Source of the DNA: Streptomyces sennicomposti
Lineage (GTDB): Bacteria; Actinomycetota; Actinomycetes; Streptomycetales; Streptomycetaceae
Length of the DNA: 64,000 nt
Assembly: GCF_019890635.1 (NCBI RefSeq)
Contig: NZ_JAIOAB010000026.1
Span: 1-64,000, forward strand
Reading direction: 5' to 3'
Part shown: piece by piece, positions 26,765-33,690 of the stretch
Position numbering within the stretch: the stretch's first letter is position 1
Layout: the number at the start of each line of letters is the position of its first letter
Position numbers and translations under genes: made by a program
The notes under the pieces: model-generated
What the model saw: the letters and a program-made list of their open reading frames with translations, nothing else
What the model was told of the DNA's origin: nothing
Database searches by the model: none

Positions 26765-28375
26765 ATGCCGACCTGCCCGAACGGACACCAGTCGGGTTCC
26801 GACGACTGGTGCGAGGTCTGCGGTCACCGCATGGCCGGTGCCGTACCGCCCCCGCCCCCGCCGCCCCCCGTCGGCGGCTACGGCTTCCCGCCCGCGCCCG
26901 GTCCGGGCGGACCCGGTGGGCCCGGTGGCCCCGGTCAGCCCGGCGGTCCCGGCGGGTTCGGCGGTCCCGGCCAGCCCGGCGGCCGTACGCACCCGGGGGC
27001 GCCCGGCGGCGCCCAGCCCGAGCTGTGCCCGCAGTGCCGCACGCCCCGCGAGGGCGGTGCGCCGTTCTGCGAGGAGTGCCGCTGGAACTTCCTGACGAAC
27101 ACGGCCACCTCGTACACCCCGGCCGCACCGCGCCCGCAGGGCCCCGGCCCGGGCGGTCCGGGCGCCGGCCCCGGTGGTCCGGGCGGTCCCGGCGGCCCGG
27201 GCGGGCCCGGTGGTCCTTCCGGTCCGGGTCCGCGGTTCCCGCAGGCGCCGGGCCAGTCCTTCGGCGGCGGCGACCCCTTCGACTACCAGGGCTCCCGGCC
27301 GTCGCAGGTCAACCGGCCCGCCGAGCCGATCCCGCCGTTCGGCGACCCACAGGGCCGCCCCGGCGGCGGTCCCGGCGGCCCCGGCCCCTTCGGCGGTCCG
27401 CCCCCCGGCCCCTCGGGCTTCGGCGACCCGTCGCGCCCGGTCCCGCCCCCGCCCGGCCCCCCGCCGCACGGCGGCCCGAACGGCCCCGGCGGACAGGGCG
27501 GTCCCGGCGGCTTCGGCGGCCCCGGCGGCCAGGGCGGACCGAACAACCCCGGCGGCTTCGGCGGCCAGGGCGGTCCCGGCGGTCCGAACAACCCCGGCGG
27601 TTTCGGCGGCCCCGGCGGCCAGGGCGGGCCCGGTGGTCCGAGCGGTCCGGGTGGTCCCGGCGGCTTCGGCGGGCCCGGCGGCCAGGGCGGTCCCGGTGGC
27701 CCGAACGGCCAGGGCGGCCCCGGTGCGCCCCAGGCGTTCCACCAGCCCGGTCCGCCCTCCGCGCCCCCGTTCGGGCAGGACACCAACCGGCCGCAGCAGG
27801 GCGGTCCGTCCTTCGGCGGCGGTGACGACGACTGGGTGCTCTCCCCGCCGTCGTCCACGGGCCACGGCGGTCAGGGCGGCCCCGGCGGTCAGGGCGGCTA
27901 CGGCTACCCGCAGCCCGGCGGTACGCAGGCCCCGGCCGGCCCGGCGTTCGGGCAGCAGCCCCAGCAGCCGGCGACGTGGACGGCGACGATCGGCCCCGAC
28001 CGCGAGTACTTCATGGCGATGATGCACCGCTCGGGTCCCGAGGCCGCGGGGCTGAACCTGCCCGCGTACTCGCCCGAGCAGCAGCGCACGCTCAGCGGCA
28101 ACCAGGTCACCATCGGCCGCCGCCGGCACTCCACCGGCGACACCCCCGACATCGACCTGTCGGTGCCGCCGGAGGACCCGGGCGTCTCGCACCAGCACGC
28201 GGTGCTGGTCCAGCAGCCCGACGGCACCTGGGCGGTGGTCGACCAGAACTCGACCAACGGCACGACGGTCAACGGCTCCGAGGAGCCCATCCAGCCCTTC
28301 GTGCCGGTGCCGCTCCAGGACGGCGACCGGGTGCACGTCGGCGCGTGGACGACGATCACGATCCGGCGCGGCTGA
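26765..28375 (+). CDS. FHA-domain protein with two zinc-ribbon motifs and a collagen-like Gly/Pro linker
   Basis: A 536-aa protein. N-terminal zinc ribbon CPNG...CEVCGH (residues 4-22); a second, CPQC...CEEC, near residues 87-107. A very long Gly/Pro-rich linker of about 300 residues in GGPGG-type repeats follows, and a C-terminal FHA domain at about 440-536 (VTIGRRRHS, SHQHAVL, DQNSTNGTTVNG) binds phosphothreonine. This fits an FHA effector of PknG signalling, but it lacks the short layout of GarA. ATG 26765 was chosen because it follows GGAG and starts with the zinc ribbon; an in-frame GTG lies 96 nt upstream. Confidence 0.88.
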   Translation: MPTCPNGHQSGSDDWCEVCGHRMAGAVPPPPPPPPVGGYGFPPAPGPGGPGGPGGPGQPGGPGGFGGPGQPGGRTHPGAPGGAQPELCPQCRTPREGGAPFCEECRWNFLTNTATSYTPAAPRPQGPGPGGPGAGPGGPGGPGGPGGPGGPSGPGPRFPQAPGQSFGGGDPFDYQGSRPSQVNRPAEPIPPFGDPQGRPGGGPGGPGPFGGPPPGPSGFGDPSRPVPPPPGPPPHGGPNGPGGQGGPGGFGGPGGQGGPNNPGGFGGQGGPGGPNNPGGFGGPGGQGGPGGPSGPGGPGGFGGPGGQGGPGGPNGQGGPGAPQAFHQPGPPSAPPFGQDTNRPQQGGPSFGGGDDDWVLSPPSSTGHGGQGGPGGQGGYGYPQPGGTQAPAGPAFGQQPQQPATWTATIGPDREYFMAMMHRSGPEAAGLNLPAYSPEQQRTLSGNQVTIGRRRHSTGDTPDIDLSVPPEDPGVSHQHAVLVQQPDGTWAVVDQNSTNGTTVNGSEEPIQPFVPVPLQDGDRVHVGAWTTITIRRG

Positions 28376-28385
28376 GCACGACCGC

Positions 28386-28419
28386 GGACACGGCCGCCGA
28401 CACCTCGGCGGCCGTGTCC
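28386..28419 (+). terminator. Terminator of the glnX-FHA operon
   Basis: A perfect 14-bp stem (GGACACGGCCGCCG with its complement CGGCGGCCGTGTCC) with a 6-nt loop begins 10 bp after the FHA gene stop. Confidence 0.8.
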
Positions 28420-28493
28420 GGCTGCGTGTCCGCAGGTCAGGACACACCCGCGGTCGGCCGGTCGGCCCGGGAGGCGTCCCCGGTCCGGGAGAG

Positions 28494-28570
28494 GGCCGTC
28501 AGTCGGGCAGGGGTCCGTCAGTCAGGTGTCCGTCAGTCCGGCAGGGGCCGTCAGTCCGGCAGGGGCCAGG
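28494..28570. repeat. Short tandem repeats spanning the methyltransferase stop
   Basis: Units near GTCAGTCCGGCAGGGGCC (about 18 bp, with variants) are repeated three to four times from about 28494 to 28570. The last copy contains the C-terminal codons and stop of the minus-strand methyltransferase gene. It looks like slippage expansion at the 3' end. Confidence 0.7.
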
Positions 28571-29627
28571 CGTTCGGCCCCTCCGGGTCGTCCAGCCACG
28601 CCCACGCGCGCTCGCCGCGCACGGTGATGCCGTAGCGCTCGCGCTCGGGGCGTCCCGCCCGCCGCCACAGGCCGTACGCCTCGCGCGGGTCCGTCCGGCC
28701 GCGGGTCAGGGCGAGCAGGAAGCGGAACAGCTCGTCCTCGCGGGCGTGCGCGGGCAGCCCGGCCAGGCTCGGCGGCGGCGCCTCGGCCTCGCCGCCGCCG
28801 CGCAGCGGGACGAAGTAGGCGGGGGTGTCCAGGAACCGGCCCTCCGCGTGGGCGGCGTCCCGTACGGTCAGGACGGCCAGGCCGGTGGCGATCGGCAGCA
28901 GGACGCGGGCGCCCGGGACGCTCTGGGCGAGCCAGGCGCGCGGGACGGCGGGCAGCTCGCAGGTGGCGATGATCCGGTCGAAGGGGGCGCGTTCCGGGAC
29001 GCCCCGCGCGCCGTCGCCGGTGACGACGACGGGACGGTATCCGGCCGCCGCGAGGTGCGTGCGCGCCGTCTCGGTGATCTCGGGCTCCAGATCGACGCTG
29101 GTGACGAGGTCGTCGTCGCCGAGGCGGCGGGCCAGCAGGGCGGCGTTGTAGCCGGTGCCGGCGCCGATCTCCAGGACCCGGTCGCCGTCCGTCACCCGCA
29201 GCTCGGCCAGCATGCGGGCCATCAGCGAGGGCTGGCTGCTGGAGGAGACCAGTTCCCCGTCGCGCAGCCGGGTGGCCAGCGGGGCGTCCTGGTAGGCGCC
29301 GCGCAGCCAGCGTTCGCGCGCCACGGGGTCCGGGCTCTCGCCCCAGCGCCGTTCGTAGCCGCCGGCGACAGCGACGTAGTAGTACGGCACGAAGAGGTGC
29401 CGCGGCACCGCCGCGAACGCCTCCCGCCACACGGGGTCGGCCGCCCACGCCCCGCTCGCGTCGATCTCCCGCACCAGCGCGGCCCGCGCCCGCCCGGCGA
29501 GAGCGGCCAGGTCCGGGCCGCCCGGGCCTGCGCCGCCGCCCGTGCCCGTCCCGTCGTTCTGGTCGTCCCAGTCGCCCCGGTCGCCCCGGTCGTTCCGGTC
29601 GTCCTCGCCGTCGGCATGCGCGCCCAT
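28551..29627 (-). CDS. Protein-L-isoaspartate O-methyltransferase-like methyltransferase
   Basis: A 358-aa SAM-dependent methyltransferase. An acidic, low-complexity N-terminus (Asp/Arg/Gly/Asn-rich, residues about 5-35) is followed by RHLFVPYYYVAV, the PCMT substrate loop SSSSQPSLMARML, SAM motif I VLEIGAGTGYNAALLAR near residue 145, and DLEPEITETA. The PCMT fold methylates isoAsp residues, but many actinobacterial paralogues serve other substrates. The ATG at 29627 is the first before the conserved part and lies 212 bp from the divergent globin gene. Confidence 0.8.
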   Translation of the reverse strand: MGAHADGEDDRNDRGDRGDWDDQNDGTGTGGGAGPGGPDLAALAGRARAALVREIDASGAWAADPVWREAFAAVPRHLFVPYYYVAVAGGYERRWGESPDPVARERWLRGAYQDAPLATRLRDGELVSSSSQPSLMARMLAELRVTDGDRVLEIGAGTGYNAALLARRLGDDDLVTSVDLEPEITETARTHLAAAGYRPVVVTGDGARGVPERAPFDRIIATCELPAVPRAWLAQSVPGARVLLPIATGLAVLTVRDAAHAEGRFLDTPAYFVPLRGGGEAEAPPPSLAGLPAHAREDELFRFLLALTRGRTDPREAYGLWRRAGRPERERYGITVRGERAWAWLDDPEGPNAWPLPD

Positions 29628-29838
29628 GGCTCCACTGTGCGGCGCGATCGGCCGCGAGGCGAGCACCGAAACGGCCACGGGCCACGCGCCGGGCGGCCGT
29701 GGGCGGGTCGTAGGCCGGAAGTCCTCCGCCCGCCGTCTGAGACCATGGACGGGTACTGCAATCCCCGGGGGACGGCCCCGGGACCCCCGGCCGAGCGGCC
29801 CCGGGGCGGACCGGCACGACATTGTGAGGCAACCAGAC

Positions 29839-30243
29839 GTGACCGAGATGCGGCGCGGCACGCTTCCGGAGCAGACGTTCTACGAGCAGGTCGGCGGGGA
29901 GGAGACGTTCCGCCGGCTCGTCCACCGCTTCTACGAGGGGGTCGCCGGCGATCCCGAGCTGCGCGCCATGTACCCGGAGGAGGACCTCGGTCCGGCCGAG
30001 GAGCGGCTGAGGCTGTTCCTGATCCAGTACTGGGGCGGCCCGACGACGTACAGCCAGGAGCGCGGCCATCCCCGGCTGCGGATGCGGCACGTGCCGTTCA
30101 AGGTGGACCGCGCGGCGCACGACGCCTGGCTGCGCCACATGCGCACGGCCGTCGACGAGCTGGCCCTGCCCGAGGAGCAGGAGCGGACGCTGTGGAACTA
30201 CCTGACGTACGCGGCGGCCTCGATGATCAACACCCCGGACTGA
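29839..30243 (+). CDS. glbO: Truncated haemoglobin, group II
   Basis: A 134-aa truncated haemoglobin. Conserved features are GGEETFRRLVHRFYEGV, the distal Tyr context YPEEDLGPAEERLRLF, the proximal His segment RMRHVPFKVDRAAHDAWL and the C-terminal helix. Group II proteins bind O2 and protect against reactive species. It starts at GTG 29839 with a GAGG about 11 nt upstream; ATG 29848 is an alternative. It diverges from the methyltransferase gene. Confidence 0.88.
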   Translation: MTEMRRGTLPEQTFYEQVGGEETFRRLVHRFYEGVAGDPELRAMYPEEDLGPAEERLRLFLIQYWGGPTTYSQERGHPRLRMRHVPFKVDRAAHDAWLRHMRTAVDELALPEEQERTLWNYLTYAAASMINTPD

Positions 30244-30278
30244 GCCGCAGCCCCGCGTGGCCGAGAGCTGAGTCCCGC

Positions 30279-30332
30279 ATTCCGGTCACCTCGCGCCGGA
30301 TTTCGGTCACGATCCGGTCAAGTTCGGTAAAG
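30279..30332 (+). promoter_or_regulatory. Four direct repeats upstream of the large permease operon
   Basis: TTCCGGTCAC, TTTCGGTCAC, ATCCGGTCAA and AGTTCGGTAA lie in the same direction at about 30280, 30301, 30312 and 30321, with spacing about 21, 11 and 10 bp. They precede the permease start at 30403 in a relatively AT-rich patch containing AAGAAGCGCTTTCTAG. This looks like a regulator-binding array of the kind response regulators use. No promoter hexamers could be assigned with confidence. Confidence 0.45.
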
Positions 30333-30402
30333 AAGCGCTTTCTAGGCGGCCGTTCACTCTGACAACATCACCCGGAGGTCCGGACGACACGGGGGGAGCC
30401 GG

Positions 30403-33400
30403 GTGGCGGGGTTCACGGGGTTCGTCCTGTCACGCGCACGCGCGCACCGGCTGCTCCTGGCCGCCGCGCTGCTCACCGTCCTGCTGACCACGGCGGTGCT
30501 GGCGACGTTCGCCGCGTACTCCGGCGCGATCGGCGACGCCGCGCTGCGGCACTCGCTGCGCGACCCCCGTACCGCCGCCGACGCGACCCTGGTGGTGCGG
30601 AGCGAGGTGTCCCCGGACGGCCGCCCGGCCGTCGACGCCGCCGTGCGCGCCGAGGCCCGCGAGGCCTTCGCCGGACTGCCGGCCACCGTGCGCTCCCTGG
30701 CCCGTTCCGGCCCCTACGCCCTCCCCCGCTCGCTGCAGCCCGCCGCCGAACGCTCCGGCGACCCGGACCTCACCTACTTCGCCGCCCTCGACCCCGGCCA
30801 GGTCCGGCTGGTCACCGGACGGCTGCCCGCGGCGACTTCCGGCGGCGATCTGGAGGCCGCGCTCCCCGAGGCCGCCGCCCGGCGCCTCGGTCTGAAGCCC
30901 GGCGCCCGGCTCACCCTCGCCGACCGCCTCGGCGGCCCGAAGGTCACCGTACGGATCACCGGCCTGTACCGGCCCGCCCACGCCGACGCGCCGTACTGGC
31001 GGCTGGACGACCTGGGCGGGCGCGGCGTCCGCAAGGCCGGGTTCACGATGTACGGCCCGCTGCTGGCCGGCCCCGGCGTCCTGGCCGGTGACCGGGTGAG
31101 CGCGGGACCGACCGGCTGGCAGGTCTCGGCGGACTTCGCCACGCTGACCACCGGCCGGATCGGCGCGCTGCGCGACGCGGTCGGCGACGCCGCCGCCGGC
31201 CTGCGCAAGACCACCGCGGCGGACGGCGCCCCCGAGGTGACGACCGCGCTGCCCGCCACCCTCGACCGGATCGAGCGCTCCCTGCTGGTGGCCCGCTCCA
31301 CGCTGCTGGTCGCCGCGCTCCAGCTGACCCTGCTCGCCGGGTACGCGCTGCTGCTGGTGGCCCGGCTGCTGAGCAGCGAACGCGCCGCCGAGACCCGGCT
31401 GCTGCGGGCGCGCGGCGGCTCCCGCGCCCGGATCGCGGGCCTCGCCGCCGCCGAGGCGCTGCTGCTCGCCGTGCCCGCCGTGCTGTGCGCGCCGCTGCTG
31501 GCCGGACCGCTGACGCGGCTGCTGGCCGGGCAGGGCGCCCTGGCCCGGATCGGGCTGCACCCGGACGTGCCGGCGACCGGAGGCCCGGGGGTGTGGCCGG
31601 TGGCGGCCGCCGTGGCGCTGGGCTGCGCGCTGGCGGTGACCCTGCCCGCGCTGACCTCGTCGTTCACGGTCGTCCGCCGGGCGCGCGCCCTGCCCGCGCC
31701 GCTGCGGGCGGGCGCGGACGTGGGCCTGCTGGCGGTGGCCGCCGTGGCGTACTGGCAATTGGAGCGGCAGCCGTCCGGCGCGGTCGGCGGCGACAAGTCC
31801 GGGACGCTCGGCATCGATCCGCTGCTGGTCACCGCGCCCGCGCTGATCCTGCTGGCCGGCACCGTGCTCACCCTGCGCCTGCTGCCCCCGGCGGCCCGGC
31901 TGGCCGAGCGCCGCGCCGCCGGCGGCCGGGGGCTGGCCACCGCGCTGGCGGGCTGGCAGCTCAGCCGCCGCCCGAACCGCGGCGCGGGCGCGGTGCTGCT
32001 GCTGGTGCTCGCCGTCGCGCTCGGCATGCTGGCGATCGGGCAGGGCGCCTCCCAGCACCGTTCGCAGGACGACCAGGCCGACTTCCTGGCGGGCGCGCCG
32101 GTACGGGTGCTGGCCGCCGGGGACGGCGAACTCGGCCGCACCGACCGGTACGCGGCCCTGGACCACGTACGGTCTGCCGCGCCCGCCGCCCGCACCACGC
32201 TCGCCCTGTCCGGCGGCCGCAGCGCCACCATCCTCGCGCTGGACACCGCGCACGCCGCCGGTTCGGTGCTGCTGCGCGGCGACCTGGCCGCCGAGCCGGT
32301 CCGCCCGCTGCTGACGAAGCTCACGCCGAAGGGCGCGGCGGCGGGGGCGAAGGTCCCCGCCGGCGCCGCCCGGCTGCGGCTGACGGCGGCCCTGCGCTCC
32401 TCGGGCGCGGCGAGCGGCCCGGCCGAGGTCGCCGTCACCGTCGAGGACGCGGACGGGGTGCCGTACCGCCTGCCCGTCGGTTCGCTGGCCGCCGACGGCC
32501 GCCCGCACGCCCTCGGCGCGGACCTGCCCGCCGGCTCGCGGCAGCTCACCGTCACCGGCCTCGACCTGGACCTCTCCCAGCCCGTCGACCGGCCCGCGCG
32601 GCACCTGCTGACCGTGTCCGCCGTCGAGACCGCCACCGGCGGCACGGTACGGCGGCTGACGCTGCCGGCTCGCTGGACGGCGGCCTCGGCGGGCGGCGAC
32701 TCGGCCGGCGCCGCCGACGCCCGCGCCGTCCCGACCCGCCCCGAGGCGACCTCGGCCGCCCCGCTGACCGTGGCCTACGGCACCGGCTACACGCCGCACG
32801 AGCAGACCGGCCCGACAGGCGCGACCGACTCGGTGAACGTGCGGGTGCGGGCCGTCCAGCCCGCGCAGCCGGAGGTCGCCGCCGTGGCCACCGACGCCTT
32901 CCTGACCGCCGCCGGCGCCCGGCCGGGACAGCGCGTGGACGCGGTGTTCGCCGGCCAGAACGTGCCGGTGCGGATCGTCGCCTCCGTACGCGCCCTGCCG
33001 ACCACCGCGCAGGGCGCGGCCCCGGGCGACTCGGTGGACGCCGCGCACGACGGCGGCGCGCTGCTGCTGGACCTGCGCGCCGCGAACCGGTTCCTCCAGA
33101 CCCGTTACGGCGTCGGCGTCGCCCCCACCGAGTGGTGGCTGGACACCGACGCGCACCGGGCGGGCGACGTGGCCGCGGCGCTGCGCGCGCTGCCCGACGT
33201 CGACGCCGGGCAGGTGCTGGTGCGCGACGAGATCGCCGAACAACTGCGCGACGACCCGTTCGGCGCCGGACCGAACGCCGCGTTCACCGCCGCCGCCGTG
33301 GTCGCCGCCCTGCTGGCCGCCCTCGGCTTCGCGGTGAACGCCGCCGGGGCGCTGCGCGAGCGGGACGCCGAGTTCGCCGTCCTGCGCGCGCTCGGCGCCC

Positions 33401-33690
33401 CGCGCCGCCAGTTGGCCCGGATGCTCGCCGCCGAGCAGGGCGTGCTGGTGGCCGTGGCGCTGGCGGCCGGCGTCGCCCTCGGCAGCGTGCTGGCCCGGGC
33501 GGTGATCCCGCTGATCGTGCTGACCGGGCAGGCCGCCAAACCGGTGCCGGAGGTGCTGGTGGACCTGCCGCTCGCCCCGGTGGCGCTGCTGCTGGCCGGG
33601 GTCGCCGCCGGGCCGCTGCTCGTCACGGCGGTGCTGACCGTGCGCCGGGCCGACCCGGCGGTGTCCCTTCGAGACCGCGGAGGTGAGTGA
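30403..33690 (+). CDS. Very large FtsX-like ABC permease
   Basis: A 1095-aa permease, about twice the size of a simple MacB/LolE subunit. An N-terminal helix (LLLAAALLTVLLTTAVLATF) is followed by a large extracytoplasmic domain (about 45-290), a helix cluster (about 305-560), a second large extracytoplasmic domain (about 570-950) and a C-terminal FtsX helix bundle (about 970-1085, with LRALGAPRRQLARMLAAEQ). The operon then gives a second large permease (1 nt after the stop) and an ATPase. The family exports lipoproteins, peptides or drugs, or controls envelope remodelling; substrate unknown. The start is a GTG with GGGGGGAG upstream. Confidence 0.85.
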   Translation: MAGFTGFVLSRARAHRLLLAAALLTVLLTTAVLATFAAYSGAIGDAALRHSLRDPRTAADATLVVRSEVSPDGRPAVDAAVRAEAREAFAGLPATVRSLARSGPYALPRSLQPAAERSGDPDLTYFAALDPGQVRLVTGRLPAATSGGDLEAALPEAAARRLGLKPGARLTLADRLGGPKVTVRITGLYRPAHADAPYWRLDDLGGRGVRKAGFTMYGPLLAGPGVLAGDRVSAGPTGWQVSADFATLTTGRIGALRDAVGDAAAGLRKTTAADGAPEVTTALPATLDRIERSLLVARSTLLVAALQLTLLAGYALLLVARLLSSERAAETRLLRARGGSRARIAGLAAAEALLLAVPAVLCAPLLAGPLTRLLAGQGALARIGLHPDVPATGGPGVWPVAAAVALGCALAVTLPALTSSFTVVRRARALPAPLRAGADVGLLAVAAVAYWQLERQPSGAVGGDKSGTLGIDPLLVTAPALILLAGTVLTLRLLPPAARLAERRAAGGRGLATALAGWQLSRRPNRGAGAVLLLVLAVALGMLAIGQGASQHRSQDDQADFLAGAPVRVLAAGDGELGRTDRYAALDHVRSAAPAARTTLALSGGRSATILALDTAHAAGSVLLRGDLAAEPVRPLLTKLTPKGAAAGAKVPAGAARLRLTAALRSSGAASGPAEVAVTVEDADGVPYRLPVGSLAADGRPHALGADLPAGSRQLTVTGLDLDLSQPVDRPARHLLTVSAVETATGGTVRRLTLPARWTAASAGGDSAGAADARAVPTRPEATSAAPLTVAYGTGYTPHEQTGPTGATDSVNVRVRAVQPAQPEVAAVATDAFLTAAGARPGQRVDAVFAGQNVPVRIVASVRALPTTAQGAAPGDSVDAAHDGGALLLDLRAANRFLQTRYGVGVAPTEWWLDTDAHRAGDVAAALRALPDVDAGQVLVRDEIAEQLRDDPFGAGPNAAFTAAAVVAALLAALGFAVNAAGALRERDAEFAVLRALGAPRRQLARMLAAEQGVLVAVALAAGVALGSVLARAVIPLIVLTGQAAKPVPEVLVDLPLAPVALLLAGVAAGPLLVTAVLTVRRADPAVSLRDRGGE

